Notes: a model not told the origin generated them from the letters alone. A stretch of DNA of 64,000 bases from Paenibacillus marchantiophytorum (GCF_014640555.1 NZ_BMHE01000007.1:1-64000), one strand, 5' to 3'. Positions 45,330 to 54,067 are shown, numbered from the stretch's first letter. Program-made: numbers and translations.

Positions 45330-46817
45330 TTATAATCCCAGCAATTTAAACCAGGTGAAAATAGATAAGCTGATGACACTAGCACCGATAAAACAAGTCA
45401 CAATGGCATATTTCACTTGATCCAAGACAGAGAAATAGCCTGTTCCGAAATAGATGGTGTTTACTTTGGAATGCGGAGGCAGCGTAATCGTGTACGTCAT
45501 TGTCATAGCTGCTGCTAAGGCAAGAGGCACAGGATCCATGCCCAGTGATTTGGCTAGCGCGATGAAAGCCGGGATCAAGATCGTCACGCGCACCGTTTTA
45601 CTCGTAAAAATGAGATGGCTGTACATACTGAGGAACACGACCACCACATAAACCAAGGTATGACTCATATGTTCTAGTCCCAGGAAACTGACTACATTCT
45701 TAATGATCCATTCCGCGCCCTTGGATTTATCGAGTGCATTGCCAACCGCGTAAGCGCCTGCGGCGAATATCATCAATTCCCATTTGATGTTCGCTTCTTT
45801 CCATGTCAGTACCCCAACTCTAGGCAGCAGGCAAAATAGCGCCGCAAGAACCGCGGTTTGTTCGGTGCTGATAGAGAAACCAAACCAACCTTTTTGATAA
45901 TCGCCAGTCGCCCAAAGAAGGACCGTACAAACAAAAATGATCAAAGCCTTCTTTTCATTCAGTGAAAAAGAACCCAGCTTCTTCAATTCATCTTTCAGCG
46001 TCCCCATAGCATCCTGGAAGTTGGATTCCCCTTTGATGGAAAATAGCTTTAACCCAATGAAGAAGGTCAGACCCATCGTGATAATCGCCGTAGGCATAGA
46101 AGCGAGCAGCCAATCCATATAGCCGATATGCCCGCCCGCTTGTTCGTTGATAAAGCCCACGGCAATGATATTGCCGGAAGTGGCTGTCATAACGCCGGAT
46201 GTCGCGATCGCGTCTGCCTGGACGCCTTGCAGCATCATAACTTTCCCTAGATTGCTGCTGCCCGGCATTGCTCGGTAGACTTCAAGCAATATTAAGCAGA
46301 TAGGCACCATTAGCGTTGCTCTTGCCGTTGTTGATGGGACGAAGAAAGCAAGCACAAAATTAATAATAATAAGGACGAGCAGCGTTCTTTTGGGTGTTTT
46401 CCCGAAACTCGTAACCATCCATAAGGCGAATCTTCTGCCTAAATTAGATTTCATCATGGCGGAAGTAAGAATAAATGCGGCTACCATTAACCAAATAACG
46501 TCAAAGCCTAATGTTCCGAAGGCCACTTCCTGATCTTTCACAGCTCCAACTAGTGGAAGCAGCAAAATCGCCATAATGGATGTTAAATAAATCGGAATCG
46601 GTGTAGTTATCCAGAGAATTAGCGATGCTGTAAAAATAGAGATAGCTTTTTGCCCTTCTGCGCTCAAGCCCGCTGGCGTTGGCATGAAGAAAAGCAATAG
46701 TCCCACAATGACGGCAAGCGGGATTCCCCACTTTTTCATGATGTCTTCCGCTTTGCTCTTCTTGGGGAGTTGCGGCTCCTTTCCATCCTTTTCTGGGGTC
46801 GTCAGGATATTGGTCAT
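45330..46817 (-). CDS. DASS/SLC13 family sodium:anion (di- or tricarboxylate) symporter
   Basis: This 495-residue integral membrane protein has an N-terminal polar stretch (about 1-30) and about 11-13 hydrophobic segments. Family motifs are WITTPIPIYLTSIMAILLLPL, FIPSTTARATLM-like FVPSTTARATLMVPI (SNT/STT substrate and sodium site of repeat 1), AIATSGVMTATSGNIIAVGF, and in repeat 2 LIFTSKTVRVTILIPA and AAMTMTYTITLPPHSKVNTIYFGTG. The family carries succinate, citrate, malate or tartrate-like acids with sodium. It is divergent from a LysR regulator, its probable activator, and co-transcribed with the mutase-like gene. Substrate not determined. Confidence 0.88.
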   Translation of the reverse strand: MTNILTTPEKDGKEPQLPKKSKAEDIMKKWGIPLAVIVGLLLFFMPTPAGLSAEGQKAISIFTASLILWITTPIPIYLTSIMAILLLPLVGAVKDQEVAFGTLGFDVIWLMVAAFILTSAMMKSNLGRRFALWMVTSFGKTPKRTLLVLIIINFVLAFFVPSTTARATLMVPICLILLEVYRAMPGSSNLGKVMMLQGVQADAIATSGVMTATSGNIIAVGFINEQAGGHIGYMDWLLASMPTAIITMGLTFFIGLKLFSIKGESNFQDAMGTLKDELKKLGSFSLNEKKALIIFVCTVLLWATGDYQKGWFGFSISTEQTAVLAALFCLLPRVGVLTWKEANIKWELMIFAAGAYAVGNALDKSKGAEWIIKNVVSFLGLEHMSHTLVYVVVVFLSMYSHLIFTSKTVRVTILIPAFIALAKSLGMDPVPLALAAAMTMTYTITLPPHSKVNTIYFGTGYFSVLDQVKYAIVTCFIGASVISLSIFTWFKLLGL

Positions 46818-46904
46818 CGATCATTCTCCTCAAACTTATAATGTATTCGCTTTCATTTTAGCTAAAACAATACTATAAAACAATTTGATTTAATTTTAAT
46901 TATC

Positions 46905-46919
46905 ATAATATTTTGTTAT
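46905..46919. promoter_or_regulatory. Candidate LysR-type regulator box
   Basis: ATAATATTTTGTTAT is an imperfect inverted repeat (ATAA-N7-TTAT) of the T-N11-A class in the 138-bp divergent region between the DASS gene and the LysR gene. Confidence 0.4.
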
Positions 46920-46955
46920 AGTAGTAGATATCACTCTATACTAGCGAGGTACACG

Positions 46956-47846
46956 ATGAACGTTAATAAACTCCAAACCTTTCTAACACTCTCAGAATGC
47001 CTTAATTTTACGGAAGCAGCTGAACGGCTCTATTGCTCCCAGCCGTCTGTCAGTATGCAGATTCAAAGCATGGAAGATGACCTGGGTGTTCCCCTATTCG
47101 ACAGAATCGGCAAAAAACTGTACTTAACCAAACAAGGCGAACATTTCAAACCCTACGCGGAACAAATCATCAACTTACTTGCCTCGGCCAAGGATCATAT
47201 CCGCCAGCTCGAGGATCTATCTTTTGGAACTTTATCCATAGGAGCCAGCAATTTTGTCGGTGTTTACCTGCTCCCACGCATGCTGCGAGAGTACACGACG
47301 TCATTCCCCAATATTAAAATTAATATGAATATCACATCTTCCAATCATCTCATTCACATGCTGGAGACGAATAAAGTGGATTTATTAATTCTGTCAGATC
47401 GTGTGCGGATAGATGAAACGCGTTATCAGCGAACTACCTTTTATCAGGACGAACTCGTTCTCATCGTGAACCCCGAGCACAAGCTGGCTAAGCAGAAGAC
47501 ATGTACCCTAGCAGATTTGACCAACGAAACATTCATTCTAAAACCGAATAAATCCGCCACGCGCGTCTACCTGGAAGATCAATTCCAAGAGCATGGCTTT
47601 ACGCCCCCGCATTATATGGAAATCAGTAACTTGGAAGGCATCAAACAAGGCGTCATTCATAATCTCGGCGTTTCTATTGTCTCTAACTTTGCCATCCAAC
47701 AAGAACTCAAACACGGCTTGCTGGTTAAGGTTCCTATACAAGGCATCCAATTTCTTCGCGGAATCAGCTATGTCTATCCTCGCAATAAACATTTCTCGCC
47801 TGCGGCCAACAAGTTTCTGCCATTGTTGGATCAAGCTAATCTATAG
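46956..47846 (+). CDS. LysR family transcriptional regulator
   Basis: This 296-residue protein has an N-terminal winged helix (about 1-65; LQTFLTLSECLNFTEAAERLYCSQPSVSMQIQSMEDDLGVPLFDRIGKK) and a C-terminal periplasmic-binding-like effector domain (about 90-290). The effector domain begins GTLSIGASNFVGVYLLPRML and includes VDLLILSDRV and NLGVSIVSNFAI. This sub-branch (CysL/YwfK-like layout) regulates transport of small anions. It is divergent from the DASS transporter operon, with a candidate LTTR box between, so it probably activates that operon in response to the imported acid. Confidence 0.9.
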   Translation: MNVNKLQTFLTLSECLNFTEAAERLYCSQPSVSMQIQSMEDDLGVPLFDRIGKKLYLTKQGEHFKPYAEQIINLLASAKDHIRQLEDLSFGTLSIGASNFVGVYLLPRMLREYTTSFPNIKINMNITSSNHLIHMLETNKVDLLILSDRVRIDETRYQRTTFYQDELVLIVNPEHKLAKQKTCTLADLTNETFILKPNKSATRVYLEDQFQEHGFTPPHYMEISNLEGIKQGVIHNLGVSIVSNFAIQQELKHGLLVKVPIQGIQFLRGISYVYPRNKHFSPAANKFLPLLDQANL

Positions 47847-47857
47847 CAGGGGGGAAT

Positions 47858-47902
47858 AAAAAAAGAAGAAGAACTGCAGCTCAGACTGCCAGTTCTTCTT
47901 TG
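47858..47902. terminator. Bidirectional terminator between lysR and the permease gene
   Basis: AAGAAGAACTG / CAGTTCTTCTT forms an 11-bp stem. On the minus strand a run of seven T follows; it serves the converging lysR and rarD-like genes. Confidence 0.85.
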
Positions 47903-47907
47903 GGGAT

Positions 47908-48789
47908 TTATTTGGCTACAGAAGTTCTCGCCACTCTCACTGATGCCATTGCGTAGACAACTAGCGCCGTCCAAATCAAGGCAAAACTGATGAGCAGCAT
48001 CGGGGAGAAATTTTCTTTGAATACGAAGATGCTGAGCATCAGGGTGATGGAAGGACCAATATATTGAATGAATCCAAGCATGGAGAGCGGGAGTCGAACA
48101 GCCGCTTTGGCAAACCATAATAAAGGCAAGGCGGTTGCCACACCCGATAGTAATAAAAGAGTTAATGAAAGCGGCGGCAGCGACCAAGCCGAGTCATGAT
48201 GCGTCAGATGTAAGTAAATAACGTACACCAGGGCTATCGGGAAAACAACGGCCGTTTCCCCTGCCAGACCGATAGACGCGTCGTAGGAAACTCTCTTTTT
48301 CACAAGGCTGTATAGGCCGAAGGTAGTCGCTAGCGTGACTGAAATCCATGGGAATCGGCCGTAGTCAATCGTTGCGAGCAGCACGCCTGCGCCTGCCAAT
48401 GCAACAGCAAGCCATTGACTGCCGCTTGGTTTTTCACGCAGAAAAAAGACACCCAGCATAACATTGAACAGCGGCGTAATATAGTAGCCCAAGCTGGTCT
48501 CGATCACATGTCCATTATTGACTGCCCAGATGAAGATGAGCCAATTCGAGCTGATCAGCAGCCCGCTTGCCCCTACAAGGAGCAGGACTTTGCCGTTCGT
48601 CACCATTTTGCGAATTTCTGGCCATCGCCCGCGTCCTATCAAGAGGAAAACAGCCATGAAAACAAATGACCAAACCACACGGTGAGACAGGATTTCACCC
48701 GCTAGCAGCGTTTCAAACGATTTCCAATATAGCGGCAGTAAGCCCCAAGCCGTATAGGCAAGAATGGCGTACCAAAGACCTTTCTTCAT
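47908..48789 (-). CDS. rarD: RarD-like EamA family permease
   Basis: This 293-residue membrane protein has ten hydrophobic helices in two EamA halves. It opens GLWYAILAYTAWGLLPLYWK, the conserved RarD start, then EILSHRVVWSFVF, SSNWLIFIWAVNNGHVIETSLGYYI (strong RarD signature), PLFNVMLGVFFLREKPS, and ends TPLLWFAKAAVRLPLSMLGFIQYIGPS-like sequence followed by IFVFKENFS. RarD was linked to chloramphenicol sensitivity in Pseudomonas; the physiological substrate is unknown. It is a single gene with AGAGGA before the ATG. Confidence 0.88.
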   Translation of the reverse strand: MKKGLWYAILAYTAWGLLPLYWKSFETLLAGEILSHRVVWSFVFMAVFLLIGRGRWPEIRKMVTNGKVLLLVGASGLLISSNWLIFIWAVNNGHVIETSLGYYITPLFNVMLGVFFLREKPSGSQWLAVALAGAGVLLATIDYGRFPWISVTLATTFGLYSLVKKRVSYDASIGLAGETAVVFPIALVYVIYLHLTHHDSAWSLPPLSLTLLLLSGVATALPLLWFAKAAVRLPLSMLGFIQYIGPSITLMLSIFVFKENFSPMLLISFALIWTALVVYAMASVRVARTSVAK

Positions 48790-48907
48790 AGCAAAATCCT
48801 CTTTTCTATTCGGTACAAACGGATAGATTCACAATTTTATCCGCCGGTCAATTTCATCGCAGCATATAGCGAAGAACCCCATCATCACCTTAGGGTAACA
48901 CACACCA

Positions 48908-49045
48908 AAAAGAACGTCGATACGTTATTTGGGACAAATAGACGCTATTTCGCTCATTGATGGAGCAACCATTCGCGATTACTCCGATTATCTCTTCAAA
49001 TCGCCCGATTGGTCACATATCGGTGCATCGTAGTTCCTCTGTATG
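48908..49045. repeat. Dispersed intergenic element C, copy 3
   Basis: ACGTCGATACGTTATTTGGG, ACGCTATTTCGC and GCATCGTAGTTCCTCTG cores lie about 50 bp apart. The element is beyond the terminator of the NO synthase gene; the rest of 48790-49103 contains nothing recognised. Confidence 0.65.
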
Positions 49046-49103
49046 GGTGAAATGGCGGCATATCCAACCTTCCGCGGATTGCGGCCCTCTTCCCGTATAG
49101 GAA

Positions 49104-49141
49104 ATAGAGCAAACCTTGCCTAACGGCTAGGTTTGCTCTAC
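49104..49141 (-). terminator. Terminator of the nitric oxide synthase gene
   Basis: TAGAGCAAACCT / AGGTTTGCTCTA is a 12-bp stem directly after the stop at 49155. The T tail is weak (TATTTCC). Confidence 0.75.
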
Positions 49142-49154
49142 AATTTTGTGCGGA

Positions 49155-50243
49155 TTATTCGGACTCCGTCCGGTAGAAGAAATTAGGCAGCTTCACTTCG
49201 TTGTTATAGCCATGATGAAAGATATGCGTCGTAGCCGGCGAAAGCGGCGGAATCAACCAAGTCCAGTCGCCCGTTACCTCGCGGCCTGTCTTCTTTTCAT
49301 TATCCTCGAAGCGTTGGAACTGCTTCGCTGCGGTATGATGATCCACGATCGCCACGCCTTGCTTCTGATAGGAGTGCAGCACAGCTACGTTTAGCTCCAC
49401 CAGTGCGCGATCTTTCCACAAGGAAGCATCGCGTCTTGTGTCCAGTCCCATAATGGCAGCGACCTTAGGCAGCATGTTGTATCTGGCTTCGTCAGCGAAA
49501 TTGCGGGCTCCAATCTCTGTCCCCATGTACCAACCGTTGAATGGCGCAGCCGGATAAGAGATGCCGCCAATCTCCAAACGCATGTTGGAAACGATAGGCA
49601 CAGCGTACCATTGCAGTTTCAGCTGCTCAAAAGCCTCTATCTCTGGATGCGTAATAGCTACTTCCATGATTAAGCTGCTTGGCACTTCGAACCATCGGGG
49701 CGTTCTCTCGCCGATTTGCACGACATGCGGCAGCACATCATAAGGCGTTCCCGCTCCCTGCCAGCCAAGAGCCTGGCATTGTTTCGTCAGTGCCAGTGAG
49801 GCTGGGTCGCCAACCAAGCCCTCCTCTGTCTCATAGCACGCGTAGCGAATTAGCTGCTCATTCCAGATTCGAAACACTTCTCCCTTGCCATCGTCAGACG
49901 GAAAAATGGTCGTTACCGGGCGAATCTTACCGCCATTCGTAGCGAAATCAATGTGTGTAAGAAGCGCTTCAGCCATCTGCTCTTCGGTCTCAACGTGGCG
50001 CGCATCCTGAACCTTGAGCGTTTCCCAGAACAATCGCCCAATGCAGCGATTGCTGTTGCGCCAAGCCATTTTGGCCCCATGCTCAAGTTCTTGCAGGGTT
50101 TGCTCATAACGACCTTGGCGGTGGATCGCCTCCGTTATCTCAGCGAGACGGGCAGTGATTTCAGCTTCGCTTTTGCCCAATTCGGCATAGCATTCTTGTA
50201 TAAACGGGACAGCTTTCTCCAGCAGTTGATCCTGAACTTTCAT
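49155..50243 (-). CDS. nos: Bacterial nitric oxide synthase oxygenase
   Basis: This 362-residue heme-thiolate enzyme oxidises arginine to citrulline and NO. It is the oxygenase domain only, as in Bacillus and Staphylococcus, which use general flavodoxins or reductases. Key residues visible are MAWRNSNRCIGRLFW, with the proximal heme Cys, GWYMGTEIGARNFAD, with the arginine-binding Glu, and the pterin-side WTWLIPPLSPATTHIFHHGYN. No dedicated reductase is nearby. The ATG has AGGAG upstream. The gene next upstream, a 110-residue unknown protein, is about 70 bp away and could be co-transcribed. In firmicutes the NO made is linked to oxidative-stress and antibiotic tolerance. Confidence 0.96.
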   Translation of the reverse strand: MKVQDQLLEKAVPFIQECYAELGKSEAEITARLAEITEAIHRQGRYEQTLQELEHGAKMAWRNSNRCIGRLFWETLKVQDARHVETEEQMAEALLTHIDFATNGGKIRPVTTIFPSDDGKGEVFRIWNEQLIRYACYETEEGLVGDPASLALTKQCQALGWQGAGTPYDVLPHVVQIGERTPRWFEVPSSLIMEVAITHPEIEAFEQLKLQWYAVPIVSNMRLEIGGISYPAAPFNGWYMGTEIGARNFADEARYNMLPKVAAIMGLDTRRDASLWKDRALVELNVAVLHSYQKQGVAIVDHHTAAKQFQRFEDNEKKTGREVTGDWTWLIPPLSPATTHIFHHGYNNEVKLPNFFYRTESE

Positions 50244-50316
50244 TGGTAGGACTCCTATCCATTAGCCATGGAAGCTCTCGCAGAATCCTAGCCCCTGCTG
50301 CTTCCTATTTGTGTAA

Positions 50317-50649
50317 TTACAATTGTGCGCTGAATTGCTCAGGCACGTAGATGATTTGTGAAGTGGCTACAATCGTCAACTCGCCCTTGTCTGCGGAATA
50401 ATGCACCGAATCATCCCCGGCATAAAACCAAATTTTCTTCGTAGGTTCATTCTCGATTTCTTGAAAAACAAACACATTGAGCTCATTTTTCCATTTCAAA
50501 AGCTCAGCGATGTCCTCTTCTCGCGCTATTTGTACCGTAAAAACCCAGTGATCGTCGATTTTATTCCACACATAGGGAACTGGATGTTTACCTGTATCAA
50601 TAAAGGCTCGACCGCCTACCGCATGCTTCACCAAAAAGACTTCCTTCAT
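50317..50649 (-). CDS. Uncharacterised 110-residue protein
   Basis: This is a small acidic soluble protein with an excellent AAGGAGG site. It has no signal peptide, membrane segment or Cys. The sequence alternates short strands (EVFLVKHAVGGRAFIDTG, WVFTVQIAREEDIAELLKWKN, VFVFQEIENEPTKKIWFYAGDD), suggesting a compact alpha/beta or beta-sandwich fold. I do not recognise the family. It lies between a pirin gene (26 bp) and the NO synthase gene (about 70 bp), all on the minus strand, so these three genes may be one transcript. No function is assigned. Confidence 0.7.
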   Translation of the reverse strand: MKEVFLVKHAVGGRAFIDTGKHPVPYVWNKIDDHWVFTVQIAREEDIAELLKWKNELNVFVFQEIENEPTKKIWFYAGDDSVHYSADKGELTIVATSQIIYVPEQFSAQL

Positions 50650-50675
50650 TACTCGCAGCCTCCTTCTTCAACCGA

Positions 50676-51374
50676 TTAGGGTAGATCAATTAACATGAAA
50701 TGCGTGTCTTCCACACCACGAATAGCGACAGATGATTCTGCTTGTATACGCGCGCTATCTTTCGTTTCCAGCACAGTCTCATTGGCTGCAAGCTTTCCGC
50801 TGATGACCATGAGGAAAATGCGGCGATTCTCGCCCTGGTTGAAAACAAGCTCTTTCCCGGCATCCAGCTTGCTAAGATAAATGCTCATATCTTGGTGAAT
50901 CTTGGCGATGTGCTCGCCACCCTCAGGCGTAACTACGGGCAGCAGCGCATTGATCATGGCCTCAGGCTCGTACGTCACATTTTCAAAAGAGGGCTCCATC
51001 CCCCGTTTCTCGGGCATAAACCACAGTTGGAACAGACTCATCGGCTCCGTTTCCGATGCATTGTACTCGGCATGAATGACGCCGCTGCCCGCTGACATTC
51101 GCTGAACGCCGTTCGCCGCAGTGACCGCAACATGCCCTAGGCTGTCCTCATGTTTAATCGCTCCGCTGAGCACGATGCTGACAATCTCCATATCGCTATG
51201 CGGATGTGGGCCAAATCCCCGTCCTGCGGCAATATCGTCATCATTGCATACTCGCATTACACCAAATCCCACGTTCTCTTCATCAAAATAATCGCCAAAC
51301 GAGAAATTCTTATGGCTTTTCAACCAACCCAAATCGGTTGAGTTGCGCGTATGCGCCGGGAATACTTGTATCAC
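50676..51374 (-). CDS. Pirin family protein (YhaK-like bicupin)
   Basis: This 232-residue bicupin starts at GTG 51374, because the apparent ATG at 51392 lies within the AAGGAGG ribosome site. The pirin N-terminal cupin contains FGFGPHPHSDMEIVSIVLSG-like sequence (GFGPHPHSDMEIVSIVL), with the His residues that bind iron. It continues HEDSLGHVAVTAANGVQRMSAGSGVIHAEYN, with the fourth ligand region of the cupin. The C-terminal cupin is degenerate. Pirins have been tied to quercetin dioxygenation and redox sensing. A position next to NO synthase is consistent with a stress role, which is inference. Confidence 0.88.
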   Translation of the reverse strand: MIQVFPAHTRNSTDLGWLKSHKNFSFGDYFDEENVGFGVMRVCNDDDIAAGRGFGPHPHSDMEIVSIVLSGAIKHEDSLGHVAVTAANGVQRMSAGSGVIHAEYNASETEPMSLFQLWFMPEKRGMEPSFENVTYEPEAMINALLPVVTPEGGEHIAKIHQDMSIYLSKLDAGKELVFNQGENRRIFLMVISGKLAANETVLETKDSARIQAESSVAIRGVEDTHFMLIDLP

Positions 51375-51470
51375 AGCAATCGCCTCCTTCATAAAGTACT
51401 CTTAGCTTAACACAATCCGCTAACCCACATCCATGTCAGAACGATGGCAGATTCATGTCCCGGACCATAC

Positions 51471-51508
51471 AAAAGCCCCTACCCTCACGAAAGTTGAGGC
51501 AGAGGCTT
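51471..51508 (-). terminator. Terminator-like hairpin upstream of the pirin gene
   Basis: On the minus strand AGCCTCTGCCTCA pairs with TGAGGGTAGGGGCT, followed by TTTT. It lies about 100 bp before the pirin start, with no gene upstream on that strand, so it may be an attenuator. Confidence 0.6.
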
Positions 51509-51626
51509 CAGGACAAGGGCTAATCTATCGCACGCGCCAAGCTTCCAAGGTAATCGCATGAAATTTTCGGGATTATAGCATAATAAGCATTTGCAGCATT
51601 ACTGAGACAATAAACCTACGACTTAG

Positions 51627-52715
51627 ATGAATCAGGTGATACGCATGAGTAAAGTTCCTCTTTATAAACAAATCTACCATTCCATTAAAGATAAAATTTT
51701 AACCGGAGAACTCCGTCCCAAAGACCGCGTTCCTTCCGAGCAGGAATTTATGGATCAGTTTATGGTTAGCAAAACAACCGTCAAAACTGCACTCGCCATC
51801 CTGCTCGATGAAGGGCTTGTCACTCGTATTCAAGGCAAAGGAACCTTCGTATCGGCATCGCCTTCCTCATTCATTGTTGATCCGAACAGTCGCACTATCG
51901 CATCCAATTCGCCTACCTGTATAGGTCTGATTATCCCTACAATAAAAACCAAAGTCATTCAGCGACTTGTCGACCACATCGAATATTACGTCAAAGAGGC
52001 GGGATGCCAGCTTGTGCTGCATATTACACGTGAATCGTCATCGGAAGAGTCCCGCTCTGTTCAGGCTTTGACCCAGACGCATGGTGTCCGCGGCATCATC
52101 GTTTTTCCTACGGAGGATGAGAGCTACAATGAATCGCTGCTGCGTTTATCCCTAGATAAATATCCGTTCGTCTTCATCGACCGCTACTTGCGGAATATCG
52201 ATACCTACCGGATTACCTCCGATAATTGGGGCGGCGCGTACGAGACGATTACCAACCTGCTCAGCGAGGGGCATCAGCAAATTGCGCTCATCTCACCCGA
52301 CAATACGAACACGACGATCGAGGATCGTACGCATGGCTTTGAGAAAGCTTATATCGACGGCAACATGCTGATTGATAAAAGCTTATGGTGCCACGTTCCT
52401 ATCCGCACCCTTCGAACTGGCGATACCTATGCGCATATTGTCAAATTCCTGCGCCAGCAGCCTAACATCACAGCTGTTTTCGCTCTGACCGCAGAGATGG
52501 CACGGCATACCCATCTTGCCCTGCATCAGGAGGAGGGATTAAACCCTCACATCGAGCTGGTTTCCTTCGATGATCCGGAAATCCCGGGAATCTCGCATAT
52601 TTTGCAGGATGAAGAGCAAATGGCCCTCTCCGCCGTTAAGCTACTGCTCGAGCAGCTTGGTGGACAGCACGCTCCGCAGCGCGTCGAGATCCCAGTGCAG
52701 TGGATCCATGTTTGA
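51627..52715 (+). CDS. GntR-LacI hybrid transcriptional regulator (AraR-like)
   Basis: This 362-residue protein has an N-terminal GntR winged helix (about 8-75; PLYKQIYHSIKDKILTGELRPKDRVPSEQEFMDQFMVSKTTVKTALAILLDEG) and a C-terminal LacI/ribose-binding-protein-like sensor (about 90-360; IGLIIPTIKTK, GVRGIIVFPTEDE, YPFVFIDRYLRN, GGAYETITNLLSEGHQQIALISP). This arrangement is that of AraR, which senses arabinose. No sugar operon is adjacent, so the regulon is unlinked or has been lost. An alternative ATG at 51645 (MSKVPL) is possible; neither start has a strong ribosome site. An imperfect AAGGCT / AGCCTT hairpin follows at about 52742-52773. Confidence 0.85.
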   Translation: MNQVIRMSKVPLYKQIYHSIKDKILTGELRPKDRVPSEQEFMDQFMVSKTTVKTALAILLDEGLVTRIQGKGTFVSASPSSFIVDPNSRTIASNSPTCIGLIIPTIKTKVIQRLVDHIEYYVKEAGCQLVLHITRESSSEESRSVQALTQTHGVRGIIVFPTEDESYNESLLRLSLDKYPFVFIDRYLRNIDTYRITSDNWGGAYETITNLLSEGHQQIALISPDNTNTTIEDRTHGFEKAYIDGNMLIDKSLWCHVPIRTLRTGDTYAHIVKFLRQQPNITAVFALTAEMARHTHLALHQEEGLNPHIELVSFDDPEIPGISHILQDEEQMALSAVKLLLEQLGGQHAPQRVEIPVQWIHV

Positions 52716-52888
52716 GGCGCTTGGCTCACAGCGAGAACGGCAAAAGGCTACCCCTAGTTACGGGACAGCCTTAATGCCGTTGCGATAGCGCAATTGTGTG
52801 CGATAGCACGTCTTTATACGTGGCAGTACGTCTGTGCTGCGATAGCGCATCTGTGTATGGCAGCACGTCTATGAGTAGAGTCATCCTA

Positions 52889-53827
52889 TTCCGCGCTAGC
52901 TGAAGCTGCGCTGCCAGATAGGCAGTTTCATTGGAAAAATCCAATGAAATCCTCTATTTCACAATCAAAATCCCGATTTCATTGGATAAATACAATGTAA
53001 ATCTCCAAATTGGCCCTTGGGAGCCGATTTCAAGTAAAACCATTGGAAAAATCCAATCAAAGGTTGATTTCAACCGTCCTCAAGCTGATTTCATTGGAAA
53101 TCTCCAATGGAGCACTTGATTACTTAGTGGTGTAATGAGCAACAGAAGTCGGTTGAGAGTTGAAATGTGCGGTAAGGGAGGCTTTGGGTGGGAAGAACAG
53201 CCAGGGGAATCGTCGATTCGCTATTTGTGACAAATCGGCCTCTCCTAGCATTCCCGCGGATCGTAGATTCGCTTTTTCATACAAACCGCGCTTTTCTGGG
53301 CGTAGCACAGTGAAATAGCGGAACCACGTTCCGCGCTTGCGGAAGCTGCGCTGCCAGATAGGCAGTTTCATTGGAAAAATCCAATGAAATCCTCTATTTC
53401 ACAATCAAAATCCCGATTACATTGGATAAATACAATGTAAATCTCCAAATTGGCCCTTGGGAGCCGATTTCAAGTAAAACCATTGGAAAAATCCAATCAA
53501 AGGTTGATTTCAACCGTCTTCAAGCTGATTTCATTGGAAATATCCAATCAAAGGTTGATTTCAACCGTCTTCAAGCTGATTTCATTGGAAATATCCAATG
53601 GAGCACTTGATTATTTAGTGGTGTAATGAGCAACAGAAGTCGGTTGAGAGTTGAAATGTGCGGTAAGGGAGGCTTTGGGTGGGAAGAACAGCCAGGGGAA
53701 TCGTCGATTCGCTATTTGTGACAAATCGGCCTCTCCTAGCATTCCCGCGGATCGTAGATTCGCTTTTTCATACAAACCGCGCTTTTCTGGGCGTAGCACA
53801 GTGAAATAGCGGAACCACGTTCCGCAG
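52889..53827. repeat. 440-bp tandem duplication of a repeat block (elements B and C)
   Basis: The block 52889-53328 is repeated at 53329-53827 with very few differences. The second copy has an extra 51-bp internal tandem repeat (near 53490-53590). Each copy begins with CATTGGAAAAATCCAATG palindromes (element B), passes through a unique spacer containing GGTGTAATGAGCAACAG, and ends with GATTCGCTATTTGTGACAAA / GATCGTAGATTCGC cores (element C). No gene is supported; small open frames in it read the repeat. Confidence 0.93.
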
Positions 53828-53880
53828 AAGCGCCATTTTGCGCGATTCCCGCCAAAATAACGGATCTACGATCCCTTTGA
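53828..53880. repeat. Element C tail after the duplication
   Basis: This contains GCGCCATTTTGCGCG and AATAACGGATCTACGATCCC cores that continue the element C series beyond the second duplicate. Confidence 0.6.
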
Positions 53881-53929
53881 GACGCCGCTCATGCAAAAGG
53901 CATCTGGCTCCATGGGTCGCTCAGGCACT

Positions 53930-54067
53930 TGCCTCCAAATTCGCCCAGACACCCACCTCCAGCTTCGCTCAGACACCCGCCTCCAGCTTCGCCCAGACAC
54001 CCACCTCCAAATTCGCCCAGACACCCACCTCCAGCTTCGCCCAGACACCCACCTCCAGCGTTCACCC
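53930..54067. repeat. 24-bp minisatellite just downstream of the ABC-F gene
   Basis: About six tandem copies of CAGACACCCACCTCCAGCTT plus CGCC, with A/G and AAAT variants, end about 20 bp from the ABC-F stop at 54089. The length is a multiple of three, so open frames exist on both strands, but no ribosome site or start supports translation. Confidence 0.88.

Noticed and set aside
53371..53610. Small open frames of 60-80 codons in the duplicated block, repeated in both copies
   Set aside because: The same peptide appears because the DNA is duplicated; there is no ribosome site and the sequence encodes palindrome repeats.
52889..53880. Possible CRISPR-like array in the CATTGGA palindromes
   Set aside because: Spacers are themselves repeated, units are irregular and no cas genes are present.
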